From Leclercia adecarboxylata (GTDB lineage Bacteria > Pseudomonadota > Gammaproteobacteria > Enterobacterales > Enterobacteriaceae), in the NCBI RefSeq assembly GCF_006171285.1, contig NZ_CP040888.1, positions 186,001 to 250,000 of the forward strand: DNA of 64,000 nt, written 5' to 3'. The position numbers and the translations under genes were made by a program. Below the pieces are notes generated by a model. It ran no database searches. It saw only the letters and a list, made by a program, of their open reading frames with translations, and was not told the origin of the DNA. Position 1 is the stretch's first letter, and the number at the start of each line of letters is the position of its first letter. Positions 28,371-39,033 of this stretch are shown in pieces.

Positions 28371-28862
28371 ATGATAGTAAATAAAAACAGGTTTATGCAT
28401 AAAAACGGGAAAAGGTTTAAGTCCATCGGAAGGTATTTAAGATTTTGGCAAGCAGTAGCGTCCTCTGGTTTACCCATGGACATGGTAATACGGGAAAAAC
28501 CATATCAACTTATGGTCGCTTTGATTGCTTTATATACGGCCATCCCTGTTGTTACAATAGTAATTTTATCTGGTCAGCAATCGCATAAGTTGGAACTAAT
28601 TGCTGTGCATTTCAGTACAATTATCACGATGGTGTTTGTTTTGCGTCGAAAGATGGGGAAACGTTGGCTGGATTTATTTGAAGAAAAATTAGCCATTTAT
28701 AAACCTAATGATAAACTCGCGCTTAGCGAATTACACGAAAGCATACGTGAGAAAAATGGGCTAGACTTGCAGGATTTACAAGATTGGTACTGGAAAGAGA
28801 AGATGACATATGAGTATCACAAAGAACGTAAAACAACTATAAGCTATCAAAAATTCAAGTAG
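28371..28862 (+). CDS. Hypothetical two-span membrane protein
   Basis: 163 residues. It has a basic N-terminus, two membrane spans near residues 45-65 and 75-93, and a charged C-terminal tail of about 65 residues. No family recognised. The 166 bases after it up to the next start hold no evident signal. Confidence 0.55.
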   Translation: MIVNKNRFMHKNGKRFKSIGRYLRFWQAVASSGLPMDMVIREKPYQLMVALIALYTAIPVVTIVILSGQQSHKLELIAVHFSTIITMVFVLRRKMGKRWLDLFEEKLAIYKPNDKLALSELHESIREKNGLDLQDLQDWYWKEKMTYEYHKERKTTISYQKFK

Positions 28863-29028
28863 CGTTTTAAAATGACAGGGGAGGGCTATTGTGATTTATT
28901 AAGTCGGCAAGGTTATTAGGTAGGGGTGTTCAATATGATAAATTCTTCGAGTGAGGTTATTTCAAGAGTTGTTCTGGGCCTTTGAGATAGCTAATTATCA
29001 TTACAGACTTTATCGAAAGGTATGAATT

Positions 29029-29224
29029 ATGAACATTACCGACAAAGAACTTAGCTCAAATACAGTGAGACAGTATGGATGGAACTTAGGAGAGTTCAAT
29101 CACTCAACGCCTTTTACATCTCATTTTATTTATATCACCGACTATCATAAAGATAATACATGGATGATTTCACTTTCGCAGGAGGATTTTAATACAACCA
29201 AAATTTTAACATCGTTAAGTCTAG
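29029..29224 (+). pseudogene. Gene fragment cut by the IS5-type element
   Basis: An open frame of about 65 native codons starts at an ATG with GAAAGG upstream (MNITDKELSSNTV). It is broken when the IS5 left end begins at 29225, and reads a few codons into the IS before stopping. The missing 3' part is not found to the right of the IS pair, so it was lost in the deletion described for IS903. Confidence 0.6.
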
Positions 29225-30399
<1,175 letters not shown>

Positions 30400-31456
30400 G
30401 GCTTTGTTGAATAAATCAGATTTCGGGTAAGTCTCCCCCGTAGCGGGTTGTGTTTTCAGGCAATACGCACGCTTTCAGGCATACCTGCTTTCGTCATTTT
30501 GTTCAGCGCTCGTACCAGGGCCATAGCCTCCGCAACCTGACCATCGTAGTCACGCAGCGTCAGTGAACCCCCGAACAGCTGTTTTACCCGGTACATCGCC
30601 GTTTCCGCTATCGAGCGACGGTTGTAATCTGTTGTCCATTTCCACCGCGCATTACTCCCGGTCATTCGCTGATTAGCCACTGCACGGTTACGGTCTGCAT
30701 ATTCACCGGGCCAGTAACCCGCACCTTTTCGGGGAGGGATAAGCGCGCTGATTTTCTTACGCCGCAGTTCATCGTGACAGAGCCGGGTGTCGTAAGCGCC
30801 GTCTGCCGATGCTGCCCTGATTTTTCTGTGAGTCTGCCGGATAAGACCCGGGAAGGCTTCTGAGTCCGTCACATTGTTCAGCGACAGGTCAGCGCAGATG
30901 ATTTCATGTGTTTTACTGTCAACGGCGAGATGCAGCTTACGCCAGATACGGCGGCGTTCCTGGCCATGCTTTTTGACTTTCCACTCGCCTTCACCGAAGA
31001 CCTTCAGCCCGGTGGAATCAATTACCAGGTGTGCGATTTCACCCCGGGTGGGCGTTTTGAAACTGACGTTAACCGACTTTGCCCGCCTGCTGACACAGCT
31101 GTAATCCGGGCAGCGTAGCGGAACGTTCATCAGAGAAAAAATGGAATCAATAAAGCCCTGCGCAGCGCGCAGGGTCAGCCTGAATACGCGTTTAATGACC
31201 AGCACAGTCGTGATGGCAAGGTCAGAATAGCGCTGAGGTCTGCCTCGTGAAGAAGGTGTTGCTGACTCATACCAGGCCTGAATAGCTTCATCATCCAGCC
31301 AGAAAGTTATGGAGCCACGGTTGATGAGGGCTTTATTGTAGGTGGGCCAGTTGGTGATTTTGAACTTTTGCTTTGCCACGGAACGGTCTGCGTTGTCGGG
31401 AAGATACGTGATCTGATCCTTCAACTCAGCAAAAGTTCGATTTATTCAACAAAGCC
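30400..31456 (-). mobile_element. IS903-type insertion sequence
   Basis: Both 18-bp ends are present: GGCTTTGTTGAATAAATC at 30400 and its complement ending at 31456. The total is 1057 bp, the length of IS903. The 9 bases on each side (GAAGAAATG and TCCATTTTG) do not match, so there is no target duplication. This points to an adjacent deletion or recombination after insertion. Confidence 0.93.
30456..31379 (-). CDS. IS903 transposase (IS5 family)
   Basis: 307 residues from the GTG start (VAKQKFKITNW), the usual IS903 length; an upstream in-frame ATG would add 15 residues. DDE residues are seen in LVIDSTGLKV, SADGAYDT and the terminal YNRRSIAETAMYRVKQLFG segment. It appears intact. Confidence 0.93.
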   Translation of the reverse strand: MAKQKFKITNWPTYNKALINRGSITFWLDDEAIQAWYESATPSSRGRPQRYSDLAITTVLVIKRVFRLTLRAAQGFIDSIFSLMNVPLRCPDYSCVSRRAKSVNVSFKTPTRGEIAHLVIDSTGLKVFGEGEWKVKKHGQERRRIWRKLHLAVDSKTHEIICADLSLNNVTDSEAFPGLIRQTHRKIRAASADGAYDTRLCHDELRRKKISALIPPRKGAGYWPGEYADRNRAVANQRMTGSNARWKWTTDYNRRSIAETAMYRVKQLFGGSLTLRDYDGQVAEAMALVRALNKMTKAGMPESVRIA

Positions 31457-31972
31457 TCCATTTTGATAAAAAGCAGTCAAACCATCAGAACCAACTATTC
31501 CTTTATAATAGTAGGTTGAGTCGGGGGAAGCATACGTATTTGAAAGCGTATTATACATTCCCGATAGAACCCAAACAGACTCACCTGGAGCTAGAACATT
31601 ATCACATACTGGAAGCTTCCAATTAGGTGGGGCTTTGACAATAGTATTTTTTTCTACTTTTAAAAGAGCGAGGTCCCGGTTCTTAGGATCATCAATATTG
31701 ATAACTGTTGCTGGTTGGCTCCCATTCCTTGTTATTATACTTAGACTATAATCCTTGCTTGCATCAAGCCATAAATGTGAAGCTGTAAGAATATGTTGTT
31801 CATCGATCCAAGTACCTGAGCCGGAGATTGTCTTATTTCCAGACTTGATTTGAATTTTTACAGCTGAGTCCGAAAGCTCAAAATCATTGTGGTGCATACT
31901 TTGTTTATGAGGATTATCGGTGGAACAAGCAGAAATCAGTAAGGCTGAAAGAGCTAAAACCTTTCTATACAT
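31457..31972 (-). pseudogene. Trypsin-like lipoprotein protease, 3' end removed by IS903
   Basis: The frame starts with a lipoprotein signal (LLISAC, Cys16). It has the first two triad parts of a chymotrypsin-fold protease: H66 in ILTASHLW and D100 in NRDLALLKV. The catalytic Ser segment (GxSGG) should follow about 70-90 residues later but the frame runs into IS903 after ~172 native residues. The protein is therefore probably inactive. The 3' end is absent on the other side of the IS pair. Confidence 0.7.
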
Positions 31973-32016
31973 AGTCAGTTTCCTTCGAATAAGGCGAGTT
32001 TGGTTTCTAGAATATT

Positions 32017-32322
32017 TTATCCAGCGAGGAATTCTTCTAACGTGCTATCTTGGTACTGGGGATATATCTGCTTCATCATGCCAAAAGCAGCAACCGCTAC
32101 GCTTTCTAAGTCGGAATAGAATTTAGGCTCCGTATTAAGATCATCACCATTCTTCAGAACGCCCTCGAAGCAGCTATAATCATTTCCGAACTCTTGAACA
32201 ATAATCCAGCGCCCATCACGGAAACCTACGAGCATAACCGCTGAATTAGGATAGTCGCCAGCAGGCGTTAGCCAATCAAAGTGATAGTGCTTTATCGTAT
32301 CATATTTCAGATGTACATTCAT
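32017..32322 (-). CDS. Hypothetical protein
   Basis: 101 residues with a beta-rich N-terminal half ('NSAVMLVGFRDGRWIIVQEFGNDYSCFEGVL') and a helical C-terminal end. No family is recognised. GGAGGAATA lies just before the ATG. It probably forms a pair with the next upstream gene (23-base gap). Confidence 0.6.
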   Translation of the reverse strand: MNVHLKYDTIKHYHFDWLTPAGDYPNSAVMLVGFRDGRWIIVQEFGNDYSCFEGVLKNGDDLNTEPKFYSDLESVAVAAFGMMKQIYPQYQDSTLEEFLAG

Positions 32323-32344
32323 TATTCCTCCGTTGGCGATTACA

Positions 32345-32662
32345 TTATTTGAGTTTTTTCATGGACTCTAAAGAAGCGAGGTAGGAATTATAGCGATCAC
32401 CAAATTTTTCTTTCGCACGCTTAACGCGCATTTTCTCCGCGAGCTCAGTCTTGTTTTCTGCCTGGTAGGTCCTATTATTTTGCGTCTTTACTTCGGCCCC
32501 TGGGCCTGCTGCGTACGTTTTGTTTTTCTCGCTAATACACGCTCGGCATTTACTCTTGAGGCCAAACTTGCCCTTGAGCTCTTTTCCAAACTGTTCAAAG
32601 GGTTTAACTTGCTGACATGATTTGCATTTTTTAAAGCCCGGGGGGAGGTAGGTGTCAGCCAT
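32345..32662 (-). CDS. Small zinc-site protein, HNH-associated type
   Basis: 105 residues with paired cysteines CKSC (13-16) and CRAC (38-41) in the pattern KxCxxCxxxKPxxxFxK...CRxC. This is seen in zinc-binding N-terminal regions of HNH nucleases and in short stand-alone phage and plasmid proteins. No HNH histidines follow, so the nuclease part is missing or never existed. The rest is a basic helix. It lies left of the dif-like site. Confidence 0.6.
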   Translation of the reverse strand: MADTYLPPGFKKCKSCQQVKPFEQFGKELKGKFGLKSKCRACISEKNKTYAAGPGAEVKTQNNRTYQAENKTELAEKMRVKRAKEKFGDRYNSYLASLESMKKLK

Positions 32663-32745
32663 GAGCTGCTCCAGTAGGTATTGATTATAGGTGATTTTAA
32701 CTTAAAGACGACGTCACTTTCAAATAAATCGACTACTTAACGCTG

Positions 32746-32773
32746 ATCTTACATAATCATGATTATGCGCACT
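32746..32773. other. dif-like XerC/XerD recombination site
   Basis: On the plus strand the halves are ATCTTACATAA (32746-32756, XerD side) and TTATGCGCACT (32763-32773, XerC side) with a 6-bp centre TCATGA. On the minus strand this reads AGTGCGCATAA-TCATGA-TTATGTAAGAT. The XerC arm differs from the E. coli dif arm GGTGCGCATAA at one position; the XerD arm has 9 of 11 in common with TTATGTTAAAT. Spacing is exactly 11-6-11. It may serve dimer resolution or mobile exchange, and it is the anchor of the transposon array to its right. Confidence 0.85.
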
Positions 32774-32779
32774 AACATG
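32774..32779. repeat. Target hexamer AACATG between dif and element 1
   Basis: The six bases directly between the XerC arm and the first element. The same hexamer recurs at the next three element junctions. Confidence 0.8.
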
Positions 32780-32876
32780 TGTAATGGCTCAATAGTAATG
32801 TCCGCCTGTGGCTCAATTCAGATGTCCGCGCTATGGTAAGCTTCACTGGTCCGTTTAAACTACCGGGAGGCATATC

Positions 32877-34280
32877 ATGAGCGCAGAAAGCTCAGGAGTG
32901 TTTACTTTGAAAGAGATCAACCGGATCAAGATTATACAGGACGTCATTGAACGTCGCATCACAACGCGCCGTGCGGCCGAGCACCTCGGTATCAGCGACA
33001 GGCAATGCCGCAGACTTCTTGCCCGTTACCGTGAAGGCGGACCGCTTGGTATGGCCAGCAGACGATGTGGCATGCGTGGTAACCGCCAGTTGCCACCCGG
33101 GCTCGCAGATCAGGCTCTGGAACTGATCAAGACGCGTTATGCTGATTTCGGTCCGACTCTGGCGCGTGAAAAGCTCGAAGAACTCCACGGACTGTTTCTT
33201 GGCAAAGAAACTGTCCGGCGCATCATGGTGCGGGCTGGCTTATGGGTTCCCCGTAAACAACGTGCCGCAAGGATCCCTCAACCACGGTACCGGCGTCCGT
33301 GTACTGGTGAGCTGATACAAATAGATGGCTGTGATCACGACTGGTTTGAAGGCCGTGGCCCGGCCTGCACCGCGCTGGTCTATGTTGATGATGCAACCAG
33401 CAAACTGATGGAACTGTTGTTTGTTAAATCGGAGTCCACGTTTTCTTACTTCGAAGCCACGCGGCGCTATATCGATAAGCATGGTAAACCGCTGGCACTG
33501 TACAGCGATAAAGCCGGTGTTTTTCGTGTTAACAATAAACACGCCACAGGCGGAGACGGGCATACTCAGTTTGGGCGAGCCATGCATGAACTGAACATCC
33601 AGACTATCTGTGCAGAAACCAGTCCCGCCAAAGGGCGTGTAGAACGAGCTCACCTCACTTTACAGGATCGTCTGGTCAAAGAGCTGCGGTTACAGGGCAT
33701 TTGTTCAATGGAGGCTGCAAATGACTTCGCTGAGGCCTATATGGCTGACTATAACCGCCGTTTTGGCAAAGTACCGCGACATGATTTTGACGTACACCGT
33801 GCTGTAGAACATGATGAGGACCTGGGGCTTATTTTCACTGTTCGTGAAAAACGTAAAGTCTCAAAATCGTTGACGATACAATATGATAAAATGTTGTACC
33901 TGATTGAAGACAGCGAACTGAGTCGCCGTGCAATAGGTAAATATATCGATGTGTATCACTATCCTGATGGCAGAAAAGAGCTGCGCCTGAACGGTACGCT
34001 ACTTCCCTACTCTACCTACGACCGACTGTCAGAAATCGACCAGGGCGCGATTGTCGATAACAAGCGTCTTGGCCGAACCCTGGAGTTTATCAGTCTGGTG
34101 CAGAGCAAGCGGGATAACACGCGCTCTCAGTCAATTCCCGCTGGAGATGGCCCTTCCCGACGACGGCCAAAGCAGGAAGGGAAGAAATCCCAGCGCTCAC
34201 TGGATAATGATGACATGCTCGAAGCACTCAAACAGCTTCAGTCACGTTCAGAGGACATTTTTGGTAAAAGAGCCCGCTGA
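32877..34280 (+). CDS. DDE transposase of element 1 (IS1202/ISNCY type)
   Basis: 467 residues. The N-terminal helix-turn-helix (RRAAEHLGISDRQCRRLLARY) is followed by a DDE core: D in LIQIDGCDHDWFE, D in LYSDKAGVFR and E in KGRVERAHL. GGGAGG precedes the ATG. Clearly related to, but distinct from, the transposases of elements 2 and 3. Confidence 0.92.
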   Translation: MSAESSGVFTLKEINRIKIIQDVIERRITTRRAAEHLGISDRQCRRLLARYREGGPLGMASRRCGMRGNRQLPPGLADQALELIKTRYADFGPTLAREKLEELHGLFLGKETVRRIMVRAGLWVPRKQRAARIPQPRYRRPCTGELIQIDGCDHDWFEGRGPACTALVYVDDATSKLMELLFVKSESTFSYFEATRRYIDKHGKPLALYSDKAGVFRVNNKHATGGDGHTQFGRAMHELNIQTICAETSPAKGRVERAHLTLQDRLVKELRLQGICSMEAANDFAEAYMADYNRRFGKVPRHDFDVHRAVEHDEDLGLIFTVREKRKVSKSLTIQYDKMLYLIEDSELSRRAIGKYIDVYHYPDGRKELRLNGTLLPYSTYDRLSEIDQGAIVDNKRLGRTLEFISLVQSKRDNTRSQSIPAGDGPSRRRPKQEGKKSQRSLDNDDMLEALKQLQSRSEDIFGKRAR

Positions 34281-34289
34281 TGGTACTCA

Positions 34290-34333
34290 CTGGCCGGACA
34301 GTGGTTGCTCACCAGTTGATATTGTCCGGCCAG
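34290..34333. repeat. Inverted repeat at the transposase-passenger boundary
   Basis: CTGGCCGGACA (34290-34300) and TGTCCGGCCAG (34323-34333) are perfect 11-bp complements between the converging transposase and passenger genes. It overlaps the last codons of the passenger. A transcription barrier is likely; no T-run is seen. Confidence 0.5.
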
Positions 34334-34953
34334 ACCCATGATGTATTATTCATTTCGTTCAGCATCTTTATGTCCTGCTTTTCACGGGCATACTTACCCC
34401 ATAATGAATGAAAAGAACGAACAATACTGATTAACTGCTTTTTTCTTTGCTCCGGAGATAGGCTGATAAAATAGCAGCACCTGCTGTCAATATTATCCTC
34501 AATGAAATTAAAATCAGAGTCTGATGCATATTTTACTGTTAGCATAATATCATTCGACGTTGTTCTCTCAGACTCTGTTAATGCTGATTCTATCAGGTAT
34601 TCAAAGGCATACATGACAGACAGCTGGTTTTTGTCTGTCTGAATATAACCCATTGAGTTTCTGAGTATTGAGGACTGTACCAGGACCAGAGGCCATAAAA
34701 GCTCAACACCATAAAGCTTATATGTATCATGTTGATCATACTGATGTTGCTCAACACGACGATTACCTTCCCGTGCTTTACGAATATCATAGGCAAGGGA
34801 TAACATAAATCCGTCTTTAACTTTAATCAGTGGGCTTTCATCCACGATGTAATGAATGAGTTCATGTAATTCATTCAGGGCTTCTGAATCTCCCCACAGT
34901 ATAAAACCTGCATTGTTCGGCGTTAACTCGTATCGAAGCATGGGCTCAATCAT
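34309..34953 (-). CDS. Passenger of element 1, unknown function
   Basis: 214 residues, soluble, no signal peptide. The opening (MLRYELTPNNAGFILWGDSEALNELHELIHYI) and the segment DGFMLSLAYDIRKAREG suggest a conserved bacterial family of unknown role. I do not recognise a catalytic motif. It converges on the transposase and lies wholly between the element's ends, so it travels as cargo. By analogy with the cargo of the neighbouring elements a stress or defence role is possible, but nothing in the protein itself shows this. Confidence 0.65.
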   Translation of the reverse strand: MIEPMLRYELTPNNAGFILWGDSEALNELHELIHYIVDESPLIKVKDGFMLSLAYDIRKAREGNRRVEQHQYDQHDTYKLYGVELLWPLVLVQSSILRNSMGYIQTDKNQLSVMYAFEYLIESALTESERTTSNDIMLTVKYASDSDFNFIEDNIDSRCCYFISLSPEQRKKQLISIVRSFHSLWGKYAREKQDIKMLNEMNNTSWVWPDNINW

Positions 34954-35057
34954 CCTGTTGTTTCAGTCGGAGGAAAGTCTATCAGTAAAGAGAATGAGAG
35001 ATCAAAGTGGTCATTTTAATTGAGCTGGATAACGGACATTTCAATTGAGCCTTGACA

Positions 35058-35063
35058 AACATG
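35058..35063. repeat. Target hexamer AACATG between elements 1 and 2
   Basis: It separates the right end TTGACA of element 1 from the left end TGTAGTAGC of element 2; no other sequence lies between them. Confidence 0.8.
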
Positions 35064-35138
35064 TGTAGTAGCAAAGTTGTAATGTCCGATAATGGCTAAG
35101 TTAAGATGTCCGGCGTGTATAATCAAGTAAGGATTACC

Positions 35139-36542
35139 ATGACGGCTCTCGCAGCGGAGTTTTTCACTTTGGATGAAGTTAACAGACTCAAGATCATTCA
35201 GGACGTCATCGACCGGCGTCTGACAACACAGATGGCAGCTCAGCAGCTTGGTATCTCCGACCGTCAGTGCCGCCGTCTGCTTGCGCGTTATCGTGAAGAT
35301 GGTCCGCTTGGCATGACCAGCCGCCGTCGTGGTAAATCCAGCAACAATCAGCTGCCTCTGGGACTGGCCGCATACGCGCTGAATATTATTCGCGAGCGCT
35401 ACAACGATTTCGGTCCGACACTGGCCTGTGAAAAGCTGTCTGAGGTTCACGGTGTTCATCTTTCTAAAGAAACCGTCCGTAAACTGATGACTCAGGCCAG
35501 TCTTTGGGTCCCACGTAAGCAACGTGCGCCAAAAATTCAGCAGCCGCGTTTCCGCCGTGCCTGTGCCGGTGAACTCATACAAATCGACGGCTGCGACCAC
35601 CACTGGTTTGAAAACCGGGGACCTAAGTGTACGGCGCTGGTTTACGTTGATGACGCAACCAGTCGTTTAATGCAGCTTCTTTTCGTGAAATCTGAGTCTA
35701 CTTTCACCTATTTTGAAGCGACCCGGGGCTATATTGAAAAACATGGCAAGCCGCTGGCACTGTACAGCGACAAAGCCAGTGTATTCAGGATCAACAATAA
35801 AAACGCAACCGGCGGCGACGGCGATACCCAGTTTGGCCGTGCGATGCATGAACTGAACATTCAGACCATTTGTGCAGAAACCAGTGCTGCCAAAGGCCGC
35901 GTTGAACGGGCGCACCTAACGCTTCAGGACCGCCTGGTCAAGGAGCTCAGGCTCCAGGGTATCAGTTCCATGGAAGCTGCGAACGCATTTGCCGAAGAGT
36001 TCATGAACGATTACAACCGTCGTTTCGCAAAAGCGCCTCGCCAGGCGTTTGATGTTCATCGGGAACTGGATGTCGATGATGATCTTGATATGGTATTTAA
36101 CTGGCGTGAAGCTCGTAAAGTGTCGAAATCACTCACAGTGCAGTACGACAAAGTCCTTTATCTGATTGAAGACAGCGAATTCAGTCGTCGGGCGATTGGT
36201 AAATACATCGATGTCTGGCATTACCCGGATGGACATAAAGAGCTCCGGCTTAATGGCGTGTCACTTCCCTACTCCACCTATGACAAGCTTTCTGAAATCG
36301 ATCAGGGGGCCATTGTGGACAACAAACGTCTGGGGCGGGCCCTGGAAATGGCGCAGCTGGTCCAGGCCGAGCGGGATAATAACCGGTCGCAGTCCGTTCC
36401 ATCCGGCGACGGTCCTTCACGCAGGCGTAAAGCCCCCACAACGAAGAAATCTCAGCGCTCCCTTGATCAGGACGATATGTTCAATGCCCTGGTGAAACTT
36501 CAGTCACGCTCTGAAGAGATATTTGGAAAGAAACCGATTTAA
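35139..36542 (+). CDS. DDE transposase of element 2
   Basis: 467 residues from the ATG at 35139 (AAGGA upstream); an in-frame ATG 11 codons earlier lacks a ribosome site. It has a helix-turn-helix (AAQQLGISDRQCRRLLARY) and the DDE core at IQIDGCDHHWFE, YSDKASVFR and KGRVERAHL. The protein is nearly identical to that of element 3 apart from scattered substitutions. Confidence 0.92.
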   Translation: MTALAAEFFTLDEVNRLKIIQDVIDRRLTTQMAAQQLGISDRQCRRLLARYREDGPLGMTSRRRGKSSNNQLPLGLAAYALNIIRERYNDFGPTLACEKLSEVHGVHLSKETVRKLMTQASLWVPRKQRAPKIQQPRFRRACAGELIQIDGCDHHWFENRGPKCTALVYVDDATSRLMQLLFVKSESTFTYFEATRGYIEKHGKPLALYSDKASVFRINNKNATGGDGDTQFGRAMHELNIQTICAETSAAKGRVERAHLTLQDRLVKELRLQGISSMEAANAFAEEFMNDYNRRFAKAPRQAFDVHRELDVDDDLDMVFNWREARKVSKSLTVQYDKVLYLIEDSEFSRRAIGKYIDVWHYPDGHKELRLNGVSLPYSTYDKLSEIDQGAIVDNKRLGRALEMAQLVQAERDNNRSQSVPSGDGPSRRRKAPTTKKSQRSLDQDDMFNALVKLQSRSEEIFGKKPI

Positions 36543-36543
36543 A

Positions 36544-36563
36544 GCCCGGTAATCCATCCGGGC
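36544..36563. terminator. Hairpin after the element 2 transposase
   Basis: GCCCGG (36544-36549) and CCGGGC (36558-36563) form a short G/C-rich stem right after the stop, between converging transposase and arsH. No long T-run, so termination may be weak. Element 3 has an equivalent stem. Confidence 0.5.
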
Positions 36564-36574
36564 ATGCCTGGCTG

Positions 36575-37279
36575 TCAGATTTTGGCCTGATTGACCCGTG
36601 CCGCGAGCTCCTGATGACTCTCTTTCCTTTCGCTGTAGCGGTCGGACAGGTAGGCTGTGTGCCCTTTCAGGAGTAACGTCATTTTGAACAACTCTTCGGT
36701 AACGTCGACAATCCTGTCATACCAGGGTGAGGGTTTCATGCGCCCTTCATCATCAAATTCCTGCCATGCCTTTGGCACTGACGACTGATTGGGGATGGTG
36801 AACATCCGCATCCAGCGGCCAAGTATCCGCATCTGATTGACCGTGTTAAACGACTGTGAACCACCACAAACCTGCATGACGGCCAGCGTTTTACCCTGGG
36901 AAGGACGAACAGCACCTTCACTCAGGGGTATCCAGTCAATCTGGGCCTTCATCACCGAGCTCATGGCGCCATGTCTTTCCGGAGAACTCCAGACCATTCC
37001 GTCACACCACCTGACCAGCTCGCGGAGTTCAAGCACTTTGGGGTGACTTTCGGGCGCATCATCGGGTAACGGCAGACCGGATGGGTTAAATATTTTCACC
37101 TCAGCCCCCATCTTTGCCAGCAACCGCCCGGCCTCTTCCGCTGCAAAACGACTGTAGGACCGCTCTCGTACTGAACCGTACAGGATGAGAATTCGCGGCA
37201 TGGTTTCGTTGTTGCCCGTAAGTTTGCTGGCAAGCGCATCATCAAAATAAGCCGGTTCGATTGCTGGTAAGTCGGTCAT
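36575..37279 (-). CDS. arsH: Organoarsenical oxidase, NADPH-FMN reductase family
   Basis: 234 residues from the ATG at 37279 (GGAGA seven bases upstream), the usual ArsH length. The flavodoxin-like FMN site is seen in [13 protein letters not shown], and [20 protein letters not shown] is the typical ArsH signature. ArsH oxidises trivalent organoarsenicals to less toxic pentavalent forms. Divergent from arsR with a shared operator between. Confidence 0.95.
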   Translation of the reverse strand: MTDLPAIEPAYFDDALASKLTGNNETMPRILILYGSVRERSYSRFAAEEAGRLLAKMGAEVKIFNPSGLPLPDDAPESHPKVLELRELVRWCDGMVWSSPERHGAMSSVMKAQIDWIPLSEGAVRPSQGKTLAVMQVCGGSQSFNTVNQMRILGRWMRMFTIPNQSSVPKAWQEFDDEGRMKPSPWYDRIVDVTEELFKMTLLLKGHTAYLSDRYSERKESHQELAARVNQAKI

Positions 37280-37319
37280 AAAAAATCTCCATTTCATAAG
37301 CTATGCTTTAAAAGTTATC

Positions 37320-37339
37320 ACATATGAAATACCATATGT
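37320..37339. promoter_or_regulatory. Probable ArsR operator in the arsH-arsR gap
   Basis: ACATATG and CATATGT are perfect complements around a six-base centre, midway between the divergent arsH and arsR starts. Position and symmetry fit a dimeric ArsR site; it is released by As(III) or Sb(III). Confidence 0.6.
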
Positions 37340-37365
37340 ATTGTTATTTTTTTACGAGGTTAAGC

Positions 37366-37686
37366 ATGCTACAGCCTGTTCAGCTTTTTAAACTGCTCGC
37401 CGACGAGACCCGTTCAACTATCGTGATGCTTCTCAGGGAGTCCGGTGAAATGTGCGTCTGTGACATCTGTGCGGCAACCGCAGAGTCTCAGCCAAAAATT
37501 TCTCGCCATATGGCCCTTTTACGTGAAGCCGAGCTGGTCATCGACCGTCGCGAAGGAAAATGGGTGCATTACCGACTGTCGCCACACATGCCAGCATGGG
37601 CTGCGGGTATTATTGATACAGCCTGGAACTGTGAACGAGAAAACATACGCAACAAGCTCAGTAGCGTGGCATCTGTCTCCTGCTGA
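37366..37686 (+). CDS. arsR: Arsenic-responsive ArsR/SmtB repressor
   Basis: 106 residues from the ATG at 37366 (MLQPVQLFKLLADETR), which aligns with the E. coli start; the frame is open 14 codons upstream without support. The metal site is CVCDIC (C-V-C-D-x-C), followed by the winged helix QPKISRHMALLREAELV. It represses the divergent ars promoters until arsenite binds. Confidence 0.95.
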   Translation: MLQPVQLFKLLADETRSTIVMLLRESGEMCVCDICAATAESQPKISRHMALLREAELVIDRREGKWVHYRLSPHMPAWAAGIIDTAWNCERENIRNKLSSVASVSC

Positions 37687-37731
37687 TGGCGATATATATA
37701 TCCGAATAAACAAATGTGAATGGAGTTTCTG

Positions 37732-39021
37732 ATGTTACTGGCTGGTGCTATCTTTTTATTCACGCTCGTCCTGGTTATCTGGCAACCCAGAGGGCTGGGG
37801 ATTGGCTGGAGTGCCTCACTGGGCGCAATTCTGGCATTGCTGACTGGCGTCGTTCATCTGGGGGATATTCCGGTGGTCTGGCAGATAGTGTGGAATGCGA
37901 CCGCCACCTTTATCGCCGTGATCATCATCAGTCTTCTGCTCGACGAATCCGGCTTCTTTGAATGGGCCGCGCTGCACGTTGCCCGTTGGGGGAATGGCCG
38001 GGGGCGGCTGCTCTTCACCTGGATCGTCCTGCTTGGTGCGATGGTTGCGGCACTGTTTGCCAACGACGGTGCGGCACTGATCCTGACACCTATCGTTATC
38101 GCGATGCTGCTGGCGCTGGGATTCAGCCGGGGGGCAACCTTAGCGTTTATCATGGCCGCAGGGTTTATCGCTGACACGGCAAGCCTGCCACTGATTGTCT
38201 CAAACCTGGTGAATATCGTCTCGGCGGATTTCTTTAAGCTTGGTTTCTCAGAATATGCCGCCGTGATGGTCCCGGTTAACCTGGCCGCGATTGCGGCTAC
38301 GCTGGTGATGCTGCATCTGTTTTTCCGTAAGGACATTCCCGCCGTTTACGACGTTTCTCTGTTGAAAGAACCGAAAGACGCTATACGTGATATGAATACC
38401 TTTAAAACCGGCTGGCTGGTTCTGGTGTTGCTTCTGGTGGGATTCTTCGGACTGGAGCCGCTGGGCGTACCGGTCAGTTTGGTCGCAGCCGCTGGTGCAT
38501 TGCTTCTGTTTGCTGTTGCGAAAAAAGGGCATGCCATTAACACCGGTAAGGTGCTGCGTGGTGCGCCCTGGCAAATCGTTATCTTCTCGCTGGGGATGTA
38601 CCTGGTGGTCTACGGCTTACGAAATGCCGGTCTGACCCACTATCTCTCTTCCTTGCTGAATCAGCTGGCAGAGCAGGGATTGTGGGCGGCAACGCTGGGT
38701 ACGGGCTTCCTGACGGCCTTCCTGTCATCAGTGATGAACAATATGCCGACCGTGCTGGTCGGGGCGCTGTCGATTGATGGCAGCACAGCGACCGGTGTTA
38801 TCAAAGAAGCGATGATTTACGCCAACGTCATCGGCAGCGACCTGGGGCCAAAAATTACCCCTATCGGCAGTCTGGCAACGTTACTGTGGCTGCACGTTCT
38901 GTCGCAGAAAAATATCAAAATTACCTGGGGATATTACTTCCGGGTGGGCATTGTCATGACAATCCCCGTGCTGTTTGTCACGCTTGCAGCACTGGCGCTT
39001 CGTCTGTCTTTCACTTTGTAA
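37732..39021 (+). CDS. arsB: Arsenite/antimonite efflux pump ArsB
   Basis: 429 residues from the ATG at 37732 ([10 protein letters not shown]), the same length as E. coli ArsB; TGGAG precedes it at good spacing and the earlier ATG does not add a family-conserved part. About 12 membrane spans. Typical segments are [24 protein letters not shown] and the C-terminal [11 protein letters not shown]. No arsA or arsD is present, so the pump runs on membrane potential alone. Confidence 0.96.
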   Translation: MLLAGAIFLFTLVLVIWQPRGLGIGWSASLGAILALLTGVVHLGDIPVVWQIVWNATATFIAVIIISLLLDESGFFEWAALHVARWGNGRGRLLFTWIVLLGAMVAALFANDGAALILTPIVIAMLLALGFSRGATLAFIMAAGFIADTASLPLIVSNLVNIVSADFFKLGFSEYAAVMVPVNLAAIAATLVMLHLFFRKDIPAVYDVSLLKEPKDAIRDMNTFKTGWLVLVLLLVGFFGLEPLGVPVSLVAAAGALLLFAVAKKGHAINTGKVLRGAPWQIVIFSLGMYLVVYGLRNAGLTHYLSSLLNQLAEQGLWAATLGTGFLTAFLSSVMNNMPTVLVGALSIDGSTATGVIKEAMIYANVIGSDLGPKITPIGSLATLLWLHVLSQKNIKITWGYYFRVGIVMTIPVLFVTLAALALRLSFTL

Positions 39022-39033
39022 TGAGATACTGAT

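Larger units (their letters stand above)
32780..35057 (+). mobile_element. IS1202/ISNCY-type transposon, element 1
   Basis: Left end TGTAATGGCTCAAT, right end ...CAATTGAGCC-TTGACA at 35057. Each end holds two copies of a subterminal motif: TGGCTCAAT...ATGTCCG on the left (32780-32828) and its complement GGACAT...ATTGAGC on the right (35009-35057). These are likely transposase-binding sites. The element is 2278 bp and is bounded by AACATG on both sides. It carries a transposase and one passenger gene on the opposite strand. Confidence 0.8.

Noticed and set aside
28863..29028. Possible small gene before the fragment at 29029
   Set aside because: No start with a ribosome site gives more than a short frame without any protein-like features.
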